Both the position numbers and the translations under genes were made by a program. Below, one piece after another: positions 29,784-38,040 of a stretch of DNA of 64,000 nucleotides. How positions within the stretch are numbered: position 1 is the stretch's first letter; each line of letters starts with the position of its first letter. Where the stretch lies: positions 124,001 to 188,000 of the forward strand of contig CAVWJW010000002.1 in the NCBI GenBank assembly GCA_963755335.1, given 5' to 3'. Origin of the DNA: UBA10649 sp963755335. GTDB lineage: Bacteria > Actinomycetota > Actinomycetes > S36-B12. Under the pieces are notes generated by a model. It had not been told where the DNA came from. It searched no databases and saw nothing but the letters and a program-made list of their open reading frames with translations.

Positions 29784-30452
29784 TCAGCGGTTGATGCGCC
29801 CCCGCTTGGGCTTCGGGAGCTTCACGTCGATGCCGCCGAAGATGGCCGCGCCCTTGATCACCAGGACAGGGGCATCGGGCGCTCCCCCGGTCGACGGCAC
29901 GTTGACACCGCCGAAGATGCCCACGGCCTCGCTGCGCACGATCATCCCCTCGGGAACGATGATCTCCAGCCCGCCGAACAGGCACACGGCCGTCAGGATC
30001 GTCTCCTGGCCGGTGAGGATCGCCTGCGTGAAGTCGAGCTGCCCGCCACCGAAGATGCAGGTGGCGTTGAACTCTGCGGGCACCGTCCAGACGCCGACCC
30101 GCTTGACCTCGCCGAAGATGGCCAAGGGGCTGACGTCTGCCGTGCCTGCCGCTCCCGGCCGGACCAAGGGCGTGCCGGGGGTCGGCGCTCCGGGCACCTG
30201 CACGCCGTTCGTCGGCGGAACCGCCAGCGTGCCGGGAGGCACGGGCAGGTCGCGCATCACCGGAATGAGATCTCCATAGGTGGCCGCCTTGTAGACCTCG
30301 GTCAGCCGCTCGTCGTACTCGGCGTGGTTCAGGCGTCCGTCCGCGTACGCGTCGCGCAGAACCCCGGCCACCTTCTCTCGGTCGGCGTCGGACGCACGCA
30401 TGCGCAGCGCGTCCGCGACCGGATCGGTCGGCTCGGGTGGCTGCGTGGTCAT
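29784..30452 (-). CDS. DUF1707 and LiaF-like domain protein
   Basis: 222 residues. The N-terminal DUF1707 domain (about 14-67) has the signature RMRASDADREKVAGVLRDAYADGRL and HAEYDERL. A Pro-rich linker follows. The C-terminal cell-wall-active-antibiotic-response type domain has three IFGG/IFGE turns (SPLAIFGEVKR, CIFGGGQLDF, EAVGIFGGVNV, AAIFGGIDV). There is no membrane segment, unlike many DUF1707 proteins. It may act in envelope-stress sensing by analogy with LiaF, which is an inference. Its promoter hexamer faces that of the small gene at 30,488. Confidence 0.8.
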   Translation of the reverse strand: MTTQPPEPTDPVADALRMRASDADREKVAGVLRDAYADGRLNHAEYDERLTEVYKAATYGDLIPVMRDLPVPPGTLAVPPTNGVQVPGAPTPGTPLVRPGAAGTADVSPLAIFGEVKRVGVWTVPAEFNATCIFGGGQLDFTQAILTGQETILTAVCLFGGLEIIVPEGMIVRSEAVGIFGGVNVPSTGGAPDAPVLVIKGAAIFGGIDVKLPKPKRGRINR

Positions 30453-30458
30453 GGTCCG

Positions 30459-30464
30459 AGGCTA
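30459..30464 (-). promoter_or_regulatory. Putative -10 box of the DUF1707 gene (leaderless)
   Basis: TAGCCT on the minus strand, six bases before ATG at 30,452. Confidence 0.5.
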
Positions 30465-30475
30465 TCGACTCGTCC

Positions 30476-30481
30476 TACCAT
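30476..30481 (+). promoter_or_regulatory. Putative -10 box of the gene at 30,488 (leaderless)
   Basis: TACCAT followed by six bases and ATG at 30,488. The divergent DUF1707 box lies 11 bases away. Confidence 0.5.
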
Positions 30482-30487
30482 CACTCC

Positions 30488-30823
30488 ATGTCGACAGCCC
30501 AGGAACTCGGAGACCTCATCTACGCCACCGCCCTGCAGTGGGTGCCACGCGAAGGCGGCATCGCCCAGGTCGGTCGCGATGCGGTCTCGGTTGTCGTGTT
30601 CGGGCACCAGCCACGCGGGCTGCGCGGCGTCCACCACCCGCCCACCTGCATCCTCGCCACGGTGACGGACGGCAGCGTGCAGGCCACGATCGCCGGCGGG
30701 CGCCCCGGGATCTCCATCGGCTACGTCCTGTTCACGCTGTCCACCACCGGCCGACCGATCCAGGAGATCGCCGACGAGACGGTCGAGGGGATCAGCAGGT
30801 ACCTGGCGTCGACGACGAGCTGA
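30488..30823 (+). CDS. Conserved-looking small protein of unknown function
   Basis: 111 residues, soluble, no signal peptide or membrane segment. The sequence shows an N-terminal helix (AQELGDLIYATALQW) and then a central beta region (AVSVVVFGHQPRG, CILATVTDGSVQATIAGG, ISIGYVLFTLSTTG). A C-terminal helix follows (IQEIADETVEGISRYLA). No motif is recognised. A leaderless promoter and good codon usage support a real gene. Its 3' end overlaps the convergent acetyltransferase gene by 32 bases. Confidence 0.55.
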   Translation: MSTAQELGDLIYATALQWVPREGGIAQVGRDAVSVVVFGHQPRGLRGVHHPPTCILATVTDGSVQATIAGGRPGISIGYVLFTLSTTGRPIQEIADETVEGISRYLASTTS

Positions 30824-31388
30824 GCTGCCGCTCCCAGTCGGCGCGGTCGATGGCGTACTCGACGTCCCCGAACTCGTCTCCCGGGATCCGATAGGGCCAG
30901 TCCGCGCGGAATTCACGAACGAGCGTCATCCCCACCTTCTCCATCACTCGCCGTGATGCGACGTGGACGGCCATCGTCTCGGCCAGCACCCGCTGCACGT
31001 CGTCACCAGCGAATGCGAGGTCGATCACCGCCCGGGCGCCCTCGGTTGCCAGGCCCTTGCCCCAGTGGTCTCGGCAGAGTCGGTATCCGAGCTCTGGCTC
31101 GGCCGCTGAGTGCCCTTCCCCTGGCCGCAGGTGGAACCAGCCGACAAATCGACCTGAATCACGTGCATCGGCCGCCCAGAATCCCGTCGCGTCGGACTCC
31201 TCGTAGTAGCGCAGCCATCGGGGAAGGATCTCGTCCTCGATCTCGCGCCGCGGCGTGGCCAGCCCACCGGTGATGAAGTGCATCACCTCCGGATCCGAGT
31301 CGAGGGCGGTGAGGTCGTCGACGTCGCCATCCGTGAACTGGCGCAGGACAAGTCGCGACGTCCGAAGAAGCACCTCTCCCGGCTGCAC
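30792..31388 (-). CDS. GNAT N-acetyltransferase (RimJ/RimL type)
   Basis: About 198 residues. It matches the Acetyltransf_3 group: LLRTSRLVLRQFTDGDVDDL at the N-terminus, ELGYRLCRDHWGKGLATEGARAVIDLAF as the acetyl-CoA binding motif A and VLAETMAVHVASRRVMEKVGMTLVREF as motif B. It transfers an acetyl group to an amine, and the substrate is not predictable. Two GTG codons (31,386-31,388 and 31,371-31,373) could start it and neither has a clear Shine-Dalgarno sequence. The downstream strand overlaps the small gene at 30,488. It follows the SRPBCC gene on the same strand by about 14 bases. Confidence 0.8.
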   Translation of the reverse strand: MQPGEVLLRTSRLVLRQFTDGDVDDLTALDSDPEVMHFITGGLATPRREIEDEILPRWLRYYEESDATGFWAADARDSGRFVGWFHLRPGEGHSAAEPELGYRLCRDHWGKGLATEGARAVIDLAFAGDDVQRVLAETMAVHVASRRVMEKVGMTLVREFRADWPYRIPGDEFGDVEYAIDRADWERQLSSSSTPGTC

Positions 31389-31401
31389 CAGGTCTCGATC
31401 C

Positions 31402-31866
31402 TCAGGCCAAGAACGCCTGAAGCGAGTCGAAGTAGCTCTCCATGCCGGCCTTCGCCCGATCCGGCTCGCCGCCGGGGAGCTCGCCGTACTGAGCGAATCG
31501 CACCCAGGTGGACCCGTCCCGACCCTCGAAGTCGACGATGACGATGTGGCTGGGTCCGGACTCGTCGCGCGCCGCGAACTCATCGCCCGACACGGTGTAG
31601 AGCATCGTGTGCTCGAGCCGGACGTTCTCCACCACGTCGGTGTAGCGGCCGAAGAAGTAGGCGACGAAGTCGTGCTCCGGCACGGCCACCGCTACCGACC
31701 ATGCGCCGCCCACCTCTGCATCTGACGTCACCGATCCGGGGACGTTGAGGAGAGCGGTCGGGTGGTACCACGCCTCCAGCGAGACGGGATCGGTCCACGC
31801 CGCCCATACGGTCGCGACGGGACTGTCGAACACGCGCTCGACCGAGTACAGGAAGTTGTCAGGCAT
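31402..31866 (-). CDS. SRPBCC/AHSA1-type protein
   Basis: 154 residues with the START-like fold of the activator-of-Hsp90 homology family. Key segments are YSVERVFDSPVATVWAAWTD at the N-terminus, AWYHPTALLNVPG, DVVENVRLEHTMLY, and the C-terminal amphipathic helix KAGMESYFDSLQAFL. These proteins bind small hydrophobic ligands or act as chaperone-like factors, and the ligand is unknown. It is intact and shares its strand with the acetyltransferase downstream and the DUF4406 gene upstream. Confidence 0.78.
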   Translation of the reverse strand: MPDNFLYSVERVFDSPVATVWAAWTDPVSLEAWYHPTALLNVPGSVTSDAEVGGAWSVAVAVPEHDFVAYFFGRYTDVVENVRLEHTMLYTVSGDEFAARDESGPSHIVIVDFEGRDGSTWVRFAQYGELPGGEPDRAKAGMESYFDSLQAFLA

Positions 31867-31887
31867 GGCGAGAAACCTACACAGGGC

Positions 31888-32276
31888 TCACTGCTGGCCG
31901 ACCGCGAGCGGCACATCGGCGATGTCTCGTGTAGACGGTCAGGCCCATCGTCCGTGCCAGCTCGCATTCGAGATCGGCCCCCCGTGACTCGCCGGGGATC
32001 CGGAACACCGCATCGCACTTCGCCAGCAATCGATGTGCCGCGGGGTACTGGTACTCGGCGAACTGAGGTGATGCGTGGTCGGTGCCACCCGCTTGCAGGA
32101 TGACCGGCCAGGACAGCCACTCGGCGACTATCGCCAGGTGGCCTCGTTCGTACAGTGGCAGCGCCATTGCCTCCATGCGTTCGAGGTTCGCGCGGATCCT
32201 CGCCTCGTCTCCGTCGGTGCCCGTCATGTACGGGACCGGAGATGAGGATCAGCATTGACTTGACATCGCCACTCAT
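31888..32276 (-). CDS. DUF4406-like nucleotide-processing fold protein (two frame breaks)
   Basis: About 129 residues after repair. It begins MLILISGP-YMTGTDGDEA, then ANLERMEAMALPLYERGHL, LSWPVILQAGG, and CDAVFRIPGESRGADLECELAR followed by GLTVYTR. This order (SGPY/RMEEA...GH.P..ECL/CDAVLRIGGxSxGA) matches DUF4406, related to nucleoside 2-deoxyribosyltransferases, but activity is unproven. Breaks near 32,232 and 31,928 each need one base removed, and the repaired end reads IADVPLAVGQQ. It overlaps the upstream RibD_C gene in ATGA. Confidence 0.6.
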
Positions 32277-32866
32277 GACCGCGCTCGCAGACGGTAGGTC
32301 AGGTGGACGACTCGATCCCCTTGGATCACCGTCGGATTCTCCAGCATCCGTTGGGCTCCCGGGCCCGCTCCGAAGAAGCGCTTGCCCGCACCGAGGAGGA
32401 TCGGGACCAGGCTCAGCTGCACTTCGTCGACCAGGCCGGCCGCGAGCGCCTGCCCGCCCACGTCACCTGCGTTCACCGACACGTCCCCGTCAGCCGCGGC
32501 TGCCCGCGCCTGCGCGACGGCGCTGGCGACGCCGTCGGTCACGAAGGTGAAGGGAGCGTCCGGGAAGTCCCAATCGTCAGGTGGGTGGTGGGTCACCACG
32601 AATACGTGGTCGCCCGCTGCCGGCACTCCGTTCCAGCCGTTGGTGATGTCGAACAGGTGCCTGCCGATAACGGCGGCTCGGACGCTGCCCAGGGACCGGA
32701 TGTACGAGGCACTCGCCTCGCTCACGTGGAAGACGCGTTCGGCATCGCCCATGGTCACGGCGACGTCACCATTCCCATACCAGTCGAACAGACCTCCTAC
32801 GCCGTCGTCGACGTCAGCGATGAACCCGTCGAGCGACACGGAGGCCGCCATGATCACCCGTCCCAC
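32273..32866 (-). CDS. Dihydrofolate reductase-like (RibD C-terminal) protein
   Basis: About 197 residues. The N-terminal MAASVSLDGFIADVDDGVG is typical of the RibD_C/DHFR-like family. It continues with SYIRSLGSVRAAVIGRHLFD and VFVVTHHPP, then VNAGDVGGQALAAGLVDEVQLSLVPILLGAG, which carries the NADPH-binding and substrate loops. It is probably an NAD(P)H-dependent reductase of unknown substrate. Starts at GTG 32,866 or ATG 32,851 are possible. The first overlaps the end of the MTHFR-like gene, which suggests a folate/pterin context, although that is inference. Confidence 0.75.
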   Translation of the reverse strand: MGRVIMAASVSLDGFIADVDDGVGGLFDWYGNGDVAVTMGDAERVFHVSEASASYIRSLGSVRAAVIGRHLFDITNGWNGVPAAGDHVFVVTHHPPDDWDFPDAPFTFVTDGVASAVAQARAAAADGDVSVNAGDVGGQALAAGLVDEVQLSLVPILLGAGKRFFGAGPGAQRMLENPTVIQGDRVVHLTYRLRARS

Positions 32867-33784
32867 GACGCCACCCTCCGACTCAGCTCCGAGGCGAGTT
32901 GGACCGAAGCCTCGATCTCTTCTCGACGATTCGAGACGCTCTCGACATTGAACCCGAACGGCACTCCCAGTCTTGTGCAGAACTCTGCGAGTTCCTGGGC
33001 AGTCCGAAGACATTGATCGTACGACGCAGCCAGAGCATCCTGAGCGTTCCTCAGGTCATTCTGGATCCACTTCGGCACGTTCACTCCGAGCCATTGAAGG
33101 AACTCAAGAGTGCGCAGTGATCCACAGACCGACAGCGTGAACACGAAGGGAATCGGAGACAGCCCACCGTTCGCCACAGGCGTCGAAGTAGTCCGACACA
33201 AGATCCTTTGAAGCGTTGACGTCGTACACAACCTGCGAGACGAAGAAGGCACAGCCGTTGGCTTGCTTGGCGATGAGCCTGAGGTGCTCGTGACTGCCCG
33301 TCATATGTCGCTCGGGTATTGCCACACCGCCGAGGAGGAGTTCTGGGCGGGTACTGCGCCACACGGCTTGGGCTGAACGCAAGTCAGTCAGAACCGACCG
33401 TTCGCGCGTTGGGGCTCCGACGAAGACGCTCAGCACCCGTTCCGGATCCTGCTCCAGCAGCCATTCGGTGAGGTCTGCCTCCGAGTACTTCCCGACCGAT
33501 CGGTAGACGATGACCGGCTTGCCCCACGCGCCGAGACAGTCCCCAAAGAAGTCCGCTGGATCCATCGTCGGGAGGTACGGGAAGGGGCGCGGCCCAGGAT
33601 TCCTGTCGCTCTCATCATCAATGTCATAGAGCACCAGGCCATCGACATCAACCGACGCCAGTCGCTCCAGCGTGATGTCAGCAATCCGCTGCACTTCGTC
33701 GGGCGGGGTGGTTCGACGTGGCGGAGTCACGCCGAAGAGGACAAAGCCGCCCTGCCTACTGGCAATGCGCTGTCGCACGTCCAT
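32854..33784 (-). CDS. Methylenetetrahydrofolate reductase-like protein (one frame break)
   Basis: About 309 residues after repair. The MTHFR TIM-barrel family is shown by GFVLFGVTPPRRTTPPDEVQ, VDGLVLYDIDDESDRN, NGCAFFVSQVVYDVNASKDL, PIPFVFTLSVCGSLRTLEFL and GVPFGFNVESVSNRR. It belongs to a branch that differs from canonical MetF. The frame breaks near 33,178 (GER-GLSPIPFVF) by one extra base. G+C falls visibly here (about half in 33,181-33,240 against roughly two thirds nearby), which hints at horizontal acquisition. A palindrome overlaps its ribosome-binding site. Confidence 0.72.
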
Positions 33785-33785
33785 T

Positions 33786-33803
33786 TGAGACCTCCAGGTC
33801 TCA
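33786..33803 (-). promoter_or_regulatory. Palindrome over the ribosome-binding site of the MTHFR-like gene
   Basis: TGAGACCT-CC-AGGTCTCA on the plus strand. The minus strand reads GGAGG at its centre, a few bases before ATG at 33,784. It could be an operator or a small hairpin that hides the Shine-Dalgarno sequence. Confidence 0.55.
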
Positions 33804-33812
33804 CCCTTGGAG

Positions 33813-34886
33813 CTACACGTTGAAGCGGAACTCCACGACGTCGCCGTCCGCCATGACGTAGTCCTTGCCCTCGATGCGCACCTTGCCCTTGGCCTTGGCG
33901 TCCGCCATCGATCCGAACGTGACGAGGTCGGTGAAGGACACGACCTCCGCCTTGATGAAACCCTTCTGGAAGTCGGTGTGGATCACTCCCGCAGCCTCCG
34001 GCGCGGTCGCCCCCTTGGGGATCGTCCACGCGCGTGCCTCCTTGGGCCCGGCGGTGAGGTAGGTCTGCAGGCCGAGCGTCGCGAAGCCGACGCGGGCCAG
34101 CGCATGGATGCCGGACTCGTCCTGACCCACCGACTGCAAGAGCTCCAGAGCCTCGTCCTCGGGCAGCTCAACCAGTTCTGCCTCGAGCTTGGCATCCAGG
34201 AAGACGGCCTCGGCCGGCGCGACCATCTCCCGCATGCGCGCCTTGAACTCCTCGTCGCCGAGCTCCTCCTCGTCGACGTTGATCACGTAGAGGAAGGGCT
34301 TGGCCGTCAGGAGGAACAGCTCTTTCAGCGGGGCCGGATCGAGACCCGAGGCGAACACGGTCGTGCCGGCGTCGAGGAGCTCGCGTGCCTTCTCGGCCGC
34401 CTCGAGGACGGACGCCTTGCTCTTGTCGAGGCGCGCCTCCTTCTGCAGGCGGGGCAGCGCCTTGTCGAGGGTCTGCAGGTCGGCGAGGATCAGCTCGGTG
34501 TTGATCGTCTCCATGTCGCTCTCGGGCGACACCCTGCCCTCGACGTGCATGACGTCGTCGTCGGTGAACGCGCGAAGCACCTGACAGATCGCGTCGGACT
34601 CGCGGATGTTCGCCAGGAACTTGTTGCCGAGGCCAGCGCCCTCACTCGCGCCCTTGACGATGCCGGCGATGTCCACGAAGACCACGCTCGCCGGCAGGAT
34701 CCGCTCGGAGCCGAAGATCCTCGCGAGATCGTCCAGGCGCGGATCAGGGACCCCCACCACCCCGGTGTTCGGCTCGATCGTCGCGAACGGGTAGTTCGCT
34801 GCGAGGACGTCGTTCTTCGTCAGTGCGTTGAAGAGCGTCGACTTGCCGACGTTGGGGAGTCCGACGATTCCGATGGTGAGGGCCAC
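33813..34886 (-). CDS. ychF: Ribosome-binding ATPase YchF (OBG family)
   Basis: 357-residue P-loop NTPase that binds ribosomes and prefers ATP. G1 is GLPNVGKSTLFNALT near residues 8-22, G3 DIAGIVKGASEGAGLGN, and the G4 region VINVDEEELG deviates from NKxD as in the ATP-using branch. The C-terminal TGS domain is intact (FQKGFIKAEVVSFTDLV ... KGKVRIEGKDYVMADGDVVEFRFNV). The start is GTG at 34,884-34,886, with TAGGAT eight bases upstream. A longer open frame upstream lacks similarity. It diverges from the gene at 34,959. Confidence 0.95.
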   Translation of the reverse strand: MALTIGIVGLPNVGKSTLFNALTKNDVLAANYPFATIEPNTGVVGVPDPRLDDLARIFGSERILPASVVFVDIAGIVKGASEGAGLGNKFLANIRESDAICQVLRAFTDDDVMHVEGRVSPESDMETINTELILADLQTLDKALPRLQKEARLDKSKASVLEAAEKARELLDAGTTVFASGLDPAPLKELFLLTAKPFLYVINVDEEELGDEEFKARMREMVAPAEAVFLDAKLEAELVELPEDEALELLQSVGQDESGIHALARVGFATLGLQTYLTAGPKEARAWTIPKGATAPEAAGVIHTDFQKGFIKAEVVSFTDLVTFGSMADAKAKGKVRIEGKDYVMADGDVVEFRFNV

Positions 34887-34946
34887 GACGGACGATCCTA
34901 GCCACGGCCATCGACCGCGCTTCCGTCGAAGCCGCAAGGTGTTGAG

Positions 34947-34952
34947 TACGGT
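34947..34952 (+). promoter_or_regulatory. Putative -10 box of the gene at 34,959 (leaderless)
   Basis: TACGGT followed by six bases and GTG at 34,959. Confidence 0.45.
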
Positions 34953-34958
34953 ACCCAC

Positions 34959-35588
34959 GTGGCGTCGAACGACGAGTGGGTCGGATCCGGATCCGTGGAC
35001 CCGGCTTTCGCGGAACTGTTCCGCGCGGAGAGTCTCCCCTCGGCACCTGCTGAGGCCATCCCGGAGGCCGAGCCCGAATTGGGGCCTCCGGCCAGGCCCG
35101 AGGCCGAACTGGAGCCCCCTGCCGCACCATCCGTCGCGGAGTCGGCGGTCGACACGGGCCGGCTGTTCCGCAGCCAGGGCGTCAAGGGCGGCACGACCGC
35201 CGTTCTGGCACTCACGTCCGATCACGGCGGGCGACTTCGCACCCTGGCCCGCACCGATGCCGACGCGTCCGTGGACGCCTTGCCGGTGCGGGTGCCGCTT
35301 CCCACCGAGCAGCCGCTAGGCCCTCCCGCAGCTACGCCGGACGACGGAACGACGGACGACGAGCACCAGGCGGAGGACCTCCGTGGCAGCGACGTCCGAC
35401 AGCCGACCGGCGCGACGGACCCCACGGGCACGGTCCGACCAGGGCGGGCTGACCGCGCTCGCGGTCTACGGCCTGATCATCGGCGTGACCCTCATCGTCG
35501 CGCTTCGTCAACGCCCTGGTCGCTAGCGGAGACGTCGGGTGGCCGACCGGTGTCGCCCTGCTGGCGGTCACGGTCTACTGCGCCCTGA
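34959..35588 (+). CDS. Acidic Ala/Pro/Glu-rich protein of unknown function (3' end uncertain)
   Basis: Starts VASNDEWVGSGSVDPAFAELF. A low-complexity Pro/Glu/Ala stretch follows (PEAEPELGPPARPEAELEPP), then a compact block DTGRLFRSQGVKGGTTAVLALTSDHGGRLRTLA that may be the folded part. The open frame continues to 35,588 but looks like off-frame sequence after about 35,390, where the DUF6542 gene starts in another frame. One undetected extra base could put the true stop near 35,458. I do not recognise the family. Co-transcription with the DUF6542 gene is likely. Confidence 0.5.
   Translation: MASNDEWVGSGSVDPAFAELFRAESLPSAPAEAIPEAEPELGPPARPEAELEPPAAPSVAESAVDTGRLFRSQGVKGGTTAVLALTSDHGGRLRTLARTDADASVDALPVRVPLPTEQPLGPPAATPDDGTTDDEHQAEDLRGSDVRQPTGATDPTGTVRPGRADRARGLRPDHRRDPHRRASSTPWSLAETSGGRPVSPCWRSRSTAP
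35372..35377 (+). promoter_or_regulatory. Ribosome-binding site of the DUF6542 gene
   Basis: GGAGGA five bases before GTG at 35,383. It defines a start inside the end of the preceding gene. Confidence 0.6.
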
Positions 35589-35809
35589 AGGTGCGTCGTG
35601 AGGACGACACCGTCGCCATCATCACCCCCCCGATTGCCTTCTTCCTCGCCGCCATGACCGCCGCGCAGCTGTTCCTGGGGTCCGCGGAGCGATCCCTGCT
35701 CAACCGGGCCGTCGTGGCGTTCTTCACCCTCGCCGACAACTGGTTCTGGATCATCGGGGCCACGGTCGCCGCCGTGGTGATCGTGATCGTGCGTCGCCGA
35801 CGCGCCTAG
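35383..35809 (+). CDS. Four-pass membrane protein, DUF6542-like (one frame break)
   Basis: About 142 residues. A short Arg/Ser-rich N-terminus is followed by membrane segments LTALAVYGLIIGVTLIVA, GWPTGVALLAVTVYCALKV, IITPPIAFFLAAMTAAQLF and WFWIIGATVAAVVIVIV, ending in RRRRA. The frame breaks near 35,505 (TLIVA-FVNALVASGD) by one extra base. A membrane protein of this type beside ychF, ispH and xseA is common in actinobacteria and underlies the DUF6542 assignment. No function is known. It converges on ispH with a 15-base gap. Confidence 0.6.
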
Positions 35810-35824
35810 CAACGCCCGTCCGGG

Positions 35825-36787
35825 TCAGGCGTTCTCTGCCGCCTTGATGTCGCGCCGCAGTTCGGGCGGCAGGGCGAAGATCAGGGTCTCCTCGGCCGTC
35901 TCGACCTCATCGACGTCGTCGAAGCCAAGCCCCGCAAGCCAGGTCAGCACCTCGTTGACGAGGAGCTCGGGAACCGACGCGCCGCTGGTGAGCCCGACCG
36001 TGTGCGCCGACGCGAACCTCGCCGGATCGAGCTCTGCCGCATTGTCGACGCGAACCGCGTCGCGAGCGCCGGCCTCGAGGGCGACCTCGACCAGACGGAC
36101 CGAGTTGGACGAGTTCCCCGAGCCGACGACGATGACGATGTCGCATCGCTCGGCGATCGCCTTGACCGCACCCTGCCGGTTCTGCGTGGCGTAGCAGATG
36201 TCGTCGCTGGGCGGACTCATCAGGTGCGGGAACCGGTCCTTGAGCGCGTCAACGGTGGAGACGGTCTCGTCGACCGACAGGGTGGTCTGCGAGAGCCAGA
36301 TGAGCTTGTCCGGATCGGGGACGTCGACCGTCGCCGCTGCCGCGGCGTCCTCGACGAGGATCATCGCGTCGGGCGCCTCCCCCATCGTCCCGACGACCTC
36401 CTCATGCCCCTCGTGCCCGATGAGCATGATCTGGAAGCCCTCGTTCGAGAACCTCCTCGCCTCCGAGTGCACCTTGGTGACCAGCGGACAGGTGGCGTCG
36501 ATGGTCTTCAGGCCGCGAGCGGCCGCCTCGTCGTGGACCGCCGGCGCGACGCCGTGCGCGGAGAACACCACGGTGGCGCCTTCAGGCACCACGTCGAGCT
36601 CGTCGACGAAGACGGCGCCTCGCGCCTCGAGGTTCTCCACGACGAACCTGTTGTGGACGATCTGCTTGCGCACGTACACGGGCGGCCCGTACAGCTCAAG
36701 GGCCTTCTCGACCGTGACGACGGCGCGGTCGACACCGGCGCAGTAGCCGCGAGGGGCAGCGAGGAGCACCTTCTTGGCCTTGGTCAT
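35825..36787 (-). CDS. ispH: 4-hydroxy-3-methylbut-2-enyl diphosphate reductase
   Basis: Last enzyme of the MEP isoprenoid pathway; it reduces HMBPP to IPP and DMAPP with a [4Fe-4S] cluster. 320 residues. Cluster cysteines are in APRGYCAGV (near 15), IDATCPLVTK (near 105) and SDDICYATQNRQ (near 210). The catalytic Glu is in GHEGHEEVVGT and substrate residues are in GSGNSSNSVRL. ATG at 36,785-36,787 has TACGAT six bases upstream and no Shine-Dalgarno sequence. It diverges from xseA. Confidence 0.96.
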   Translation of the reverse strand: MTKAKKVLLAAPRGYCAGVDRAVVTVEKALELYGPPVYVRKQIVHNRFVVENLEARGAVFVDELDVVPEGATVVFSAHGVAPAVHDEAAARGLKTIDATCPLVTKVHSEARRFSNEGFQIMLIGHEGHEEVVGTMGEAPDAMILVEDAAAAATVDVPDPDKLIWLSQTTLSVDETVSTVDALKDRFPHLMSPPSDDICYATQNRQGAVKAIAERCDIVIVVGSGNSSNSVRLVEVALEAGARDAVRVDNAAELDPARFASAHTVGLTSGASVPELLVNEVLTWLAGLGFDDVDEVETAEETLIFALPPELRRDIKAAENA

Positions 36788-36793
36788 GCCGTC

Positions 36794-36799
36794 ATCGTA
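36794..36799 (-). promoter_or_regulatory. Putative -10 box of ispH (leaderless)
   Basis: TACGAT on the minus strand, six bases before ATG at 36,787. Confidence 0.5.
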
Positions 36800-36875
36800 G
36801 GCGCTCTCGCGACCCCCCGCTCCGGGCGCATTGCGGACCACCACCCACCGAACGGACGGCCCTAGGGTGTGGCCC

Positions 36876-38040
36876 ATGGCACTGGAGACCAGCCCCGAGT
36901 CGCCGATCCCGGTGCGCACGGTCTCCCGGATGCTCGGTGACTGGATCGGGCGCCTCGGCGCCGTCTGGATCGAGGGCCAGGTGGCCGAGTACCGGCCGCG
37001 ACCGGGTGCGCGCAACCACTACATCACCCTGCGCGACACGGACGTCGACATGTCGTTGACGGTGGTCGCGGACTCGGCGATCCTCGGCCGCCTCGACCCG
37101 CCGCTGGCGGAGGGCCAGCGGGTCGTGGTGCACGCGCGTCCCGACTTCTGGGCGGCCCGCGGTTCCCTGAGCATGCGCGCGCGGGAGATCCGCCCGGTCG
37201 GCCTCGGGGCGCTGCTGGCCGAGCTGGCCCGGCTGCGCGAGCTGCTCACCGCCGAGGGCCTGTTCGCCCCCGAGCGCAAGAAGCCGCTCCCCTTCATCCC
37301 CCAGCGGATCGGCCTGATCTGCGGTCGGGCCAGCGCCGCCATGCAGGACGTCCTCGTCAACGCCCGAGAGCGCTGGCCGGCGATCGCCTTCGAGGTCCGC
37401 GAGGTGCCGGTCCAGGGGGTCCAGGCGGTGCCCGCGATCACGGCCGCCCTGGTCGAGCTCGACGCCCTGGCGGAGGTCGACGTCATCGTGCTCGCCCGCG
37501 GTGGCGGCTCGGTGGAGGACCTGCTCCCGTTCAGCAACGAGTCCCTGGTGCGCGCGGTCGCCGCCTGCCGCACCCCGGTCGTCAGCGCCATCGGTCACGA
37601 GCAGGACGCGCCGCTGGTCGACTTCGTCGCCGACCTTCGGGCGTCCACTCCCACCGATGCCGCTAAGCGAGTGGTGCCCTCGTGGGCGGAACAGGTACGC
37701 CTCGTCGCCGGACTGAGGGGACGCAGCAACCGCGTGCTCCACAACCTTCTCGAGCGCGAGCTGCAGGGTGTCGCCCATCGACGCGACCGCGCCCGACGGA
37801 TCCTCGTCAACCGCTTCGATGCGAGCGGCAATGACATCGAGCACCTGGCCGCGCGGGTCCGGGCCCTGTCCCCCGCGGCCACGCTCGACCGCGGATACGC
37901 GATCGTCATCAACCCGTCCGGCGGGATCGTGCGCAGTCCGCGCGACGTCGCGGCCGGCGACCTGCTCGACATCCGCATCAGCCGAAGGCCGCCTAGCGGC
38001 CATCACTACCGAGGACGGGGCCGATGGCCAAGAAGCCTGA
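36876..38040 (+). CDS. xseA: Exodeoxyribonuclease VII large subunit (one frame break)
   Basis: About 388 residues. The N-terminal OB fold (VWIEGQVAEYRPRPGARNHYITLRD) is followed by the catalytic domain with GLICGRASAAMQDVLVNARER, VIVLARGGGSVEDLLPFSNE, VSAIGHEQDAPLVDFVADLRASTPTDAA, and the C-terminal ALSPAATLDRGYAIV. The frame breaks near 37,983 (LDIRIS-EGRLAAITTEDG) by one extra base. The repaired stop lies 17 bases inside xseB, the usual translational coupling. Together with XseB it degrades single-stranded DNA in repair. TAGGGT lies seven bases before the ATG. Confidence 0.92.
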
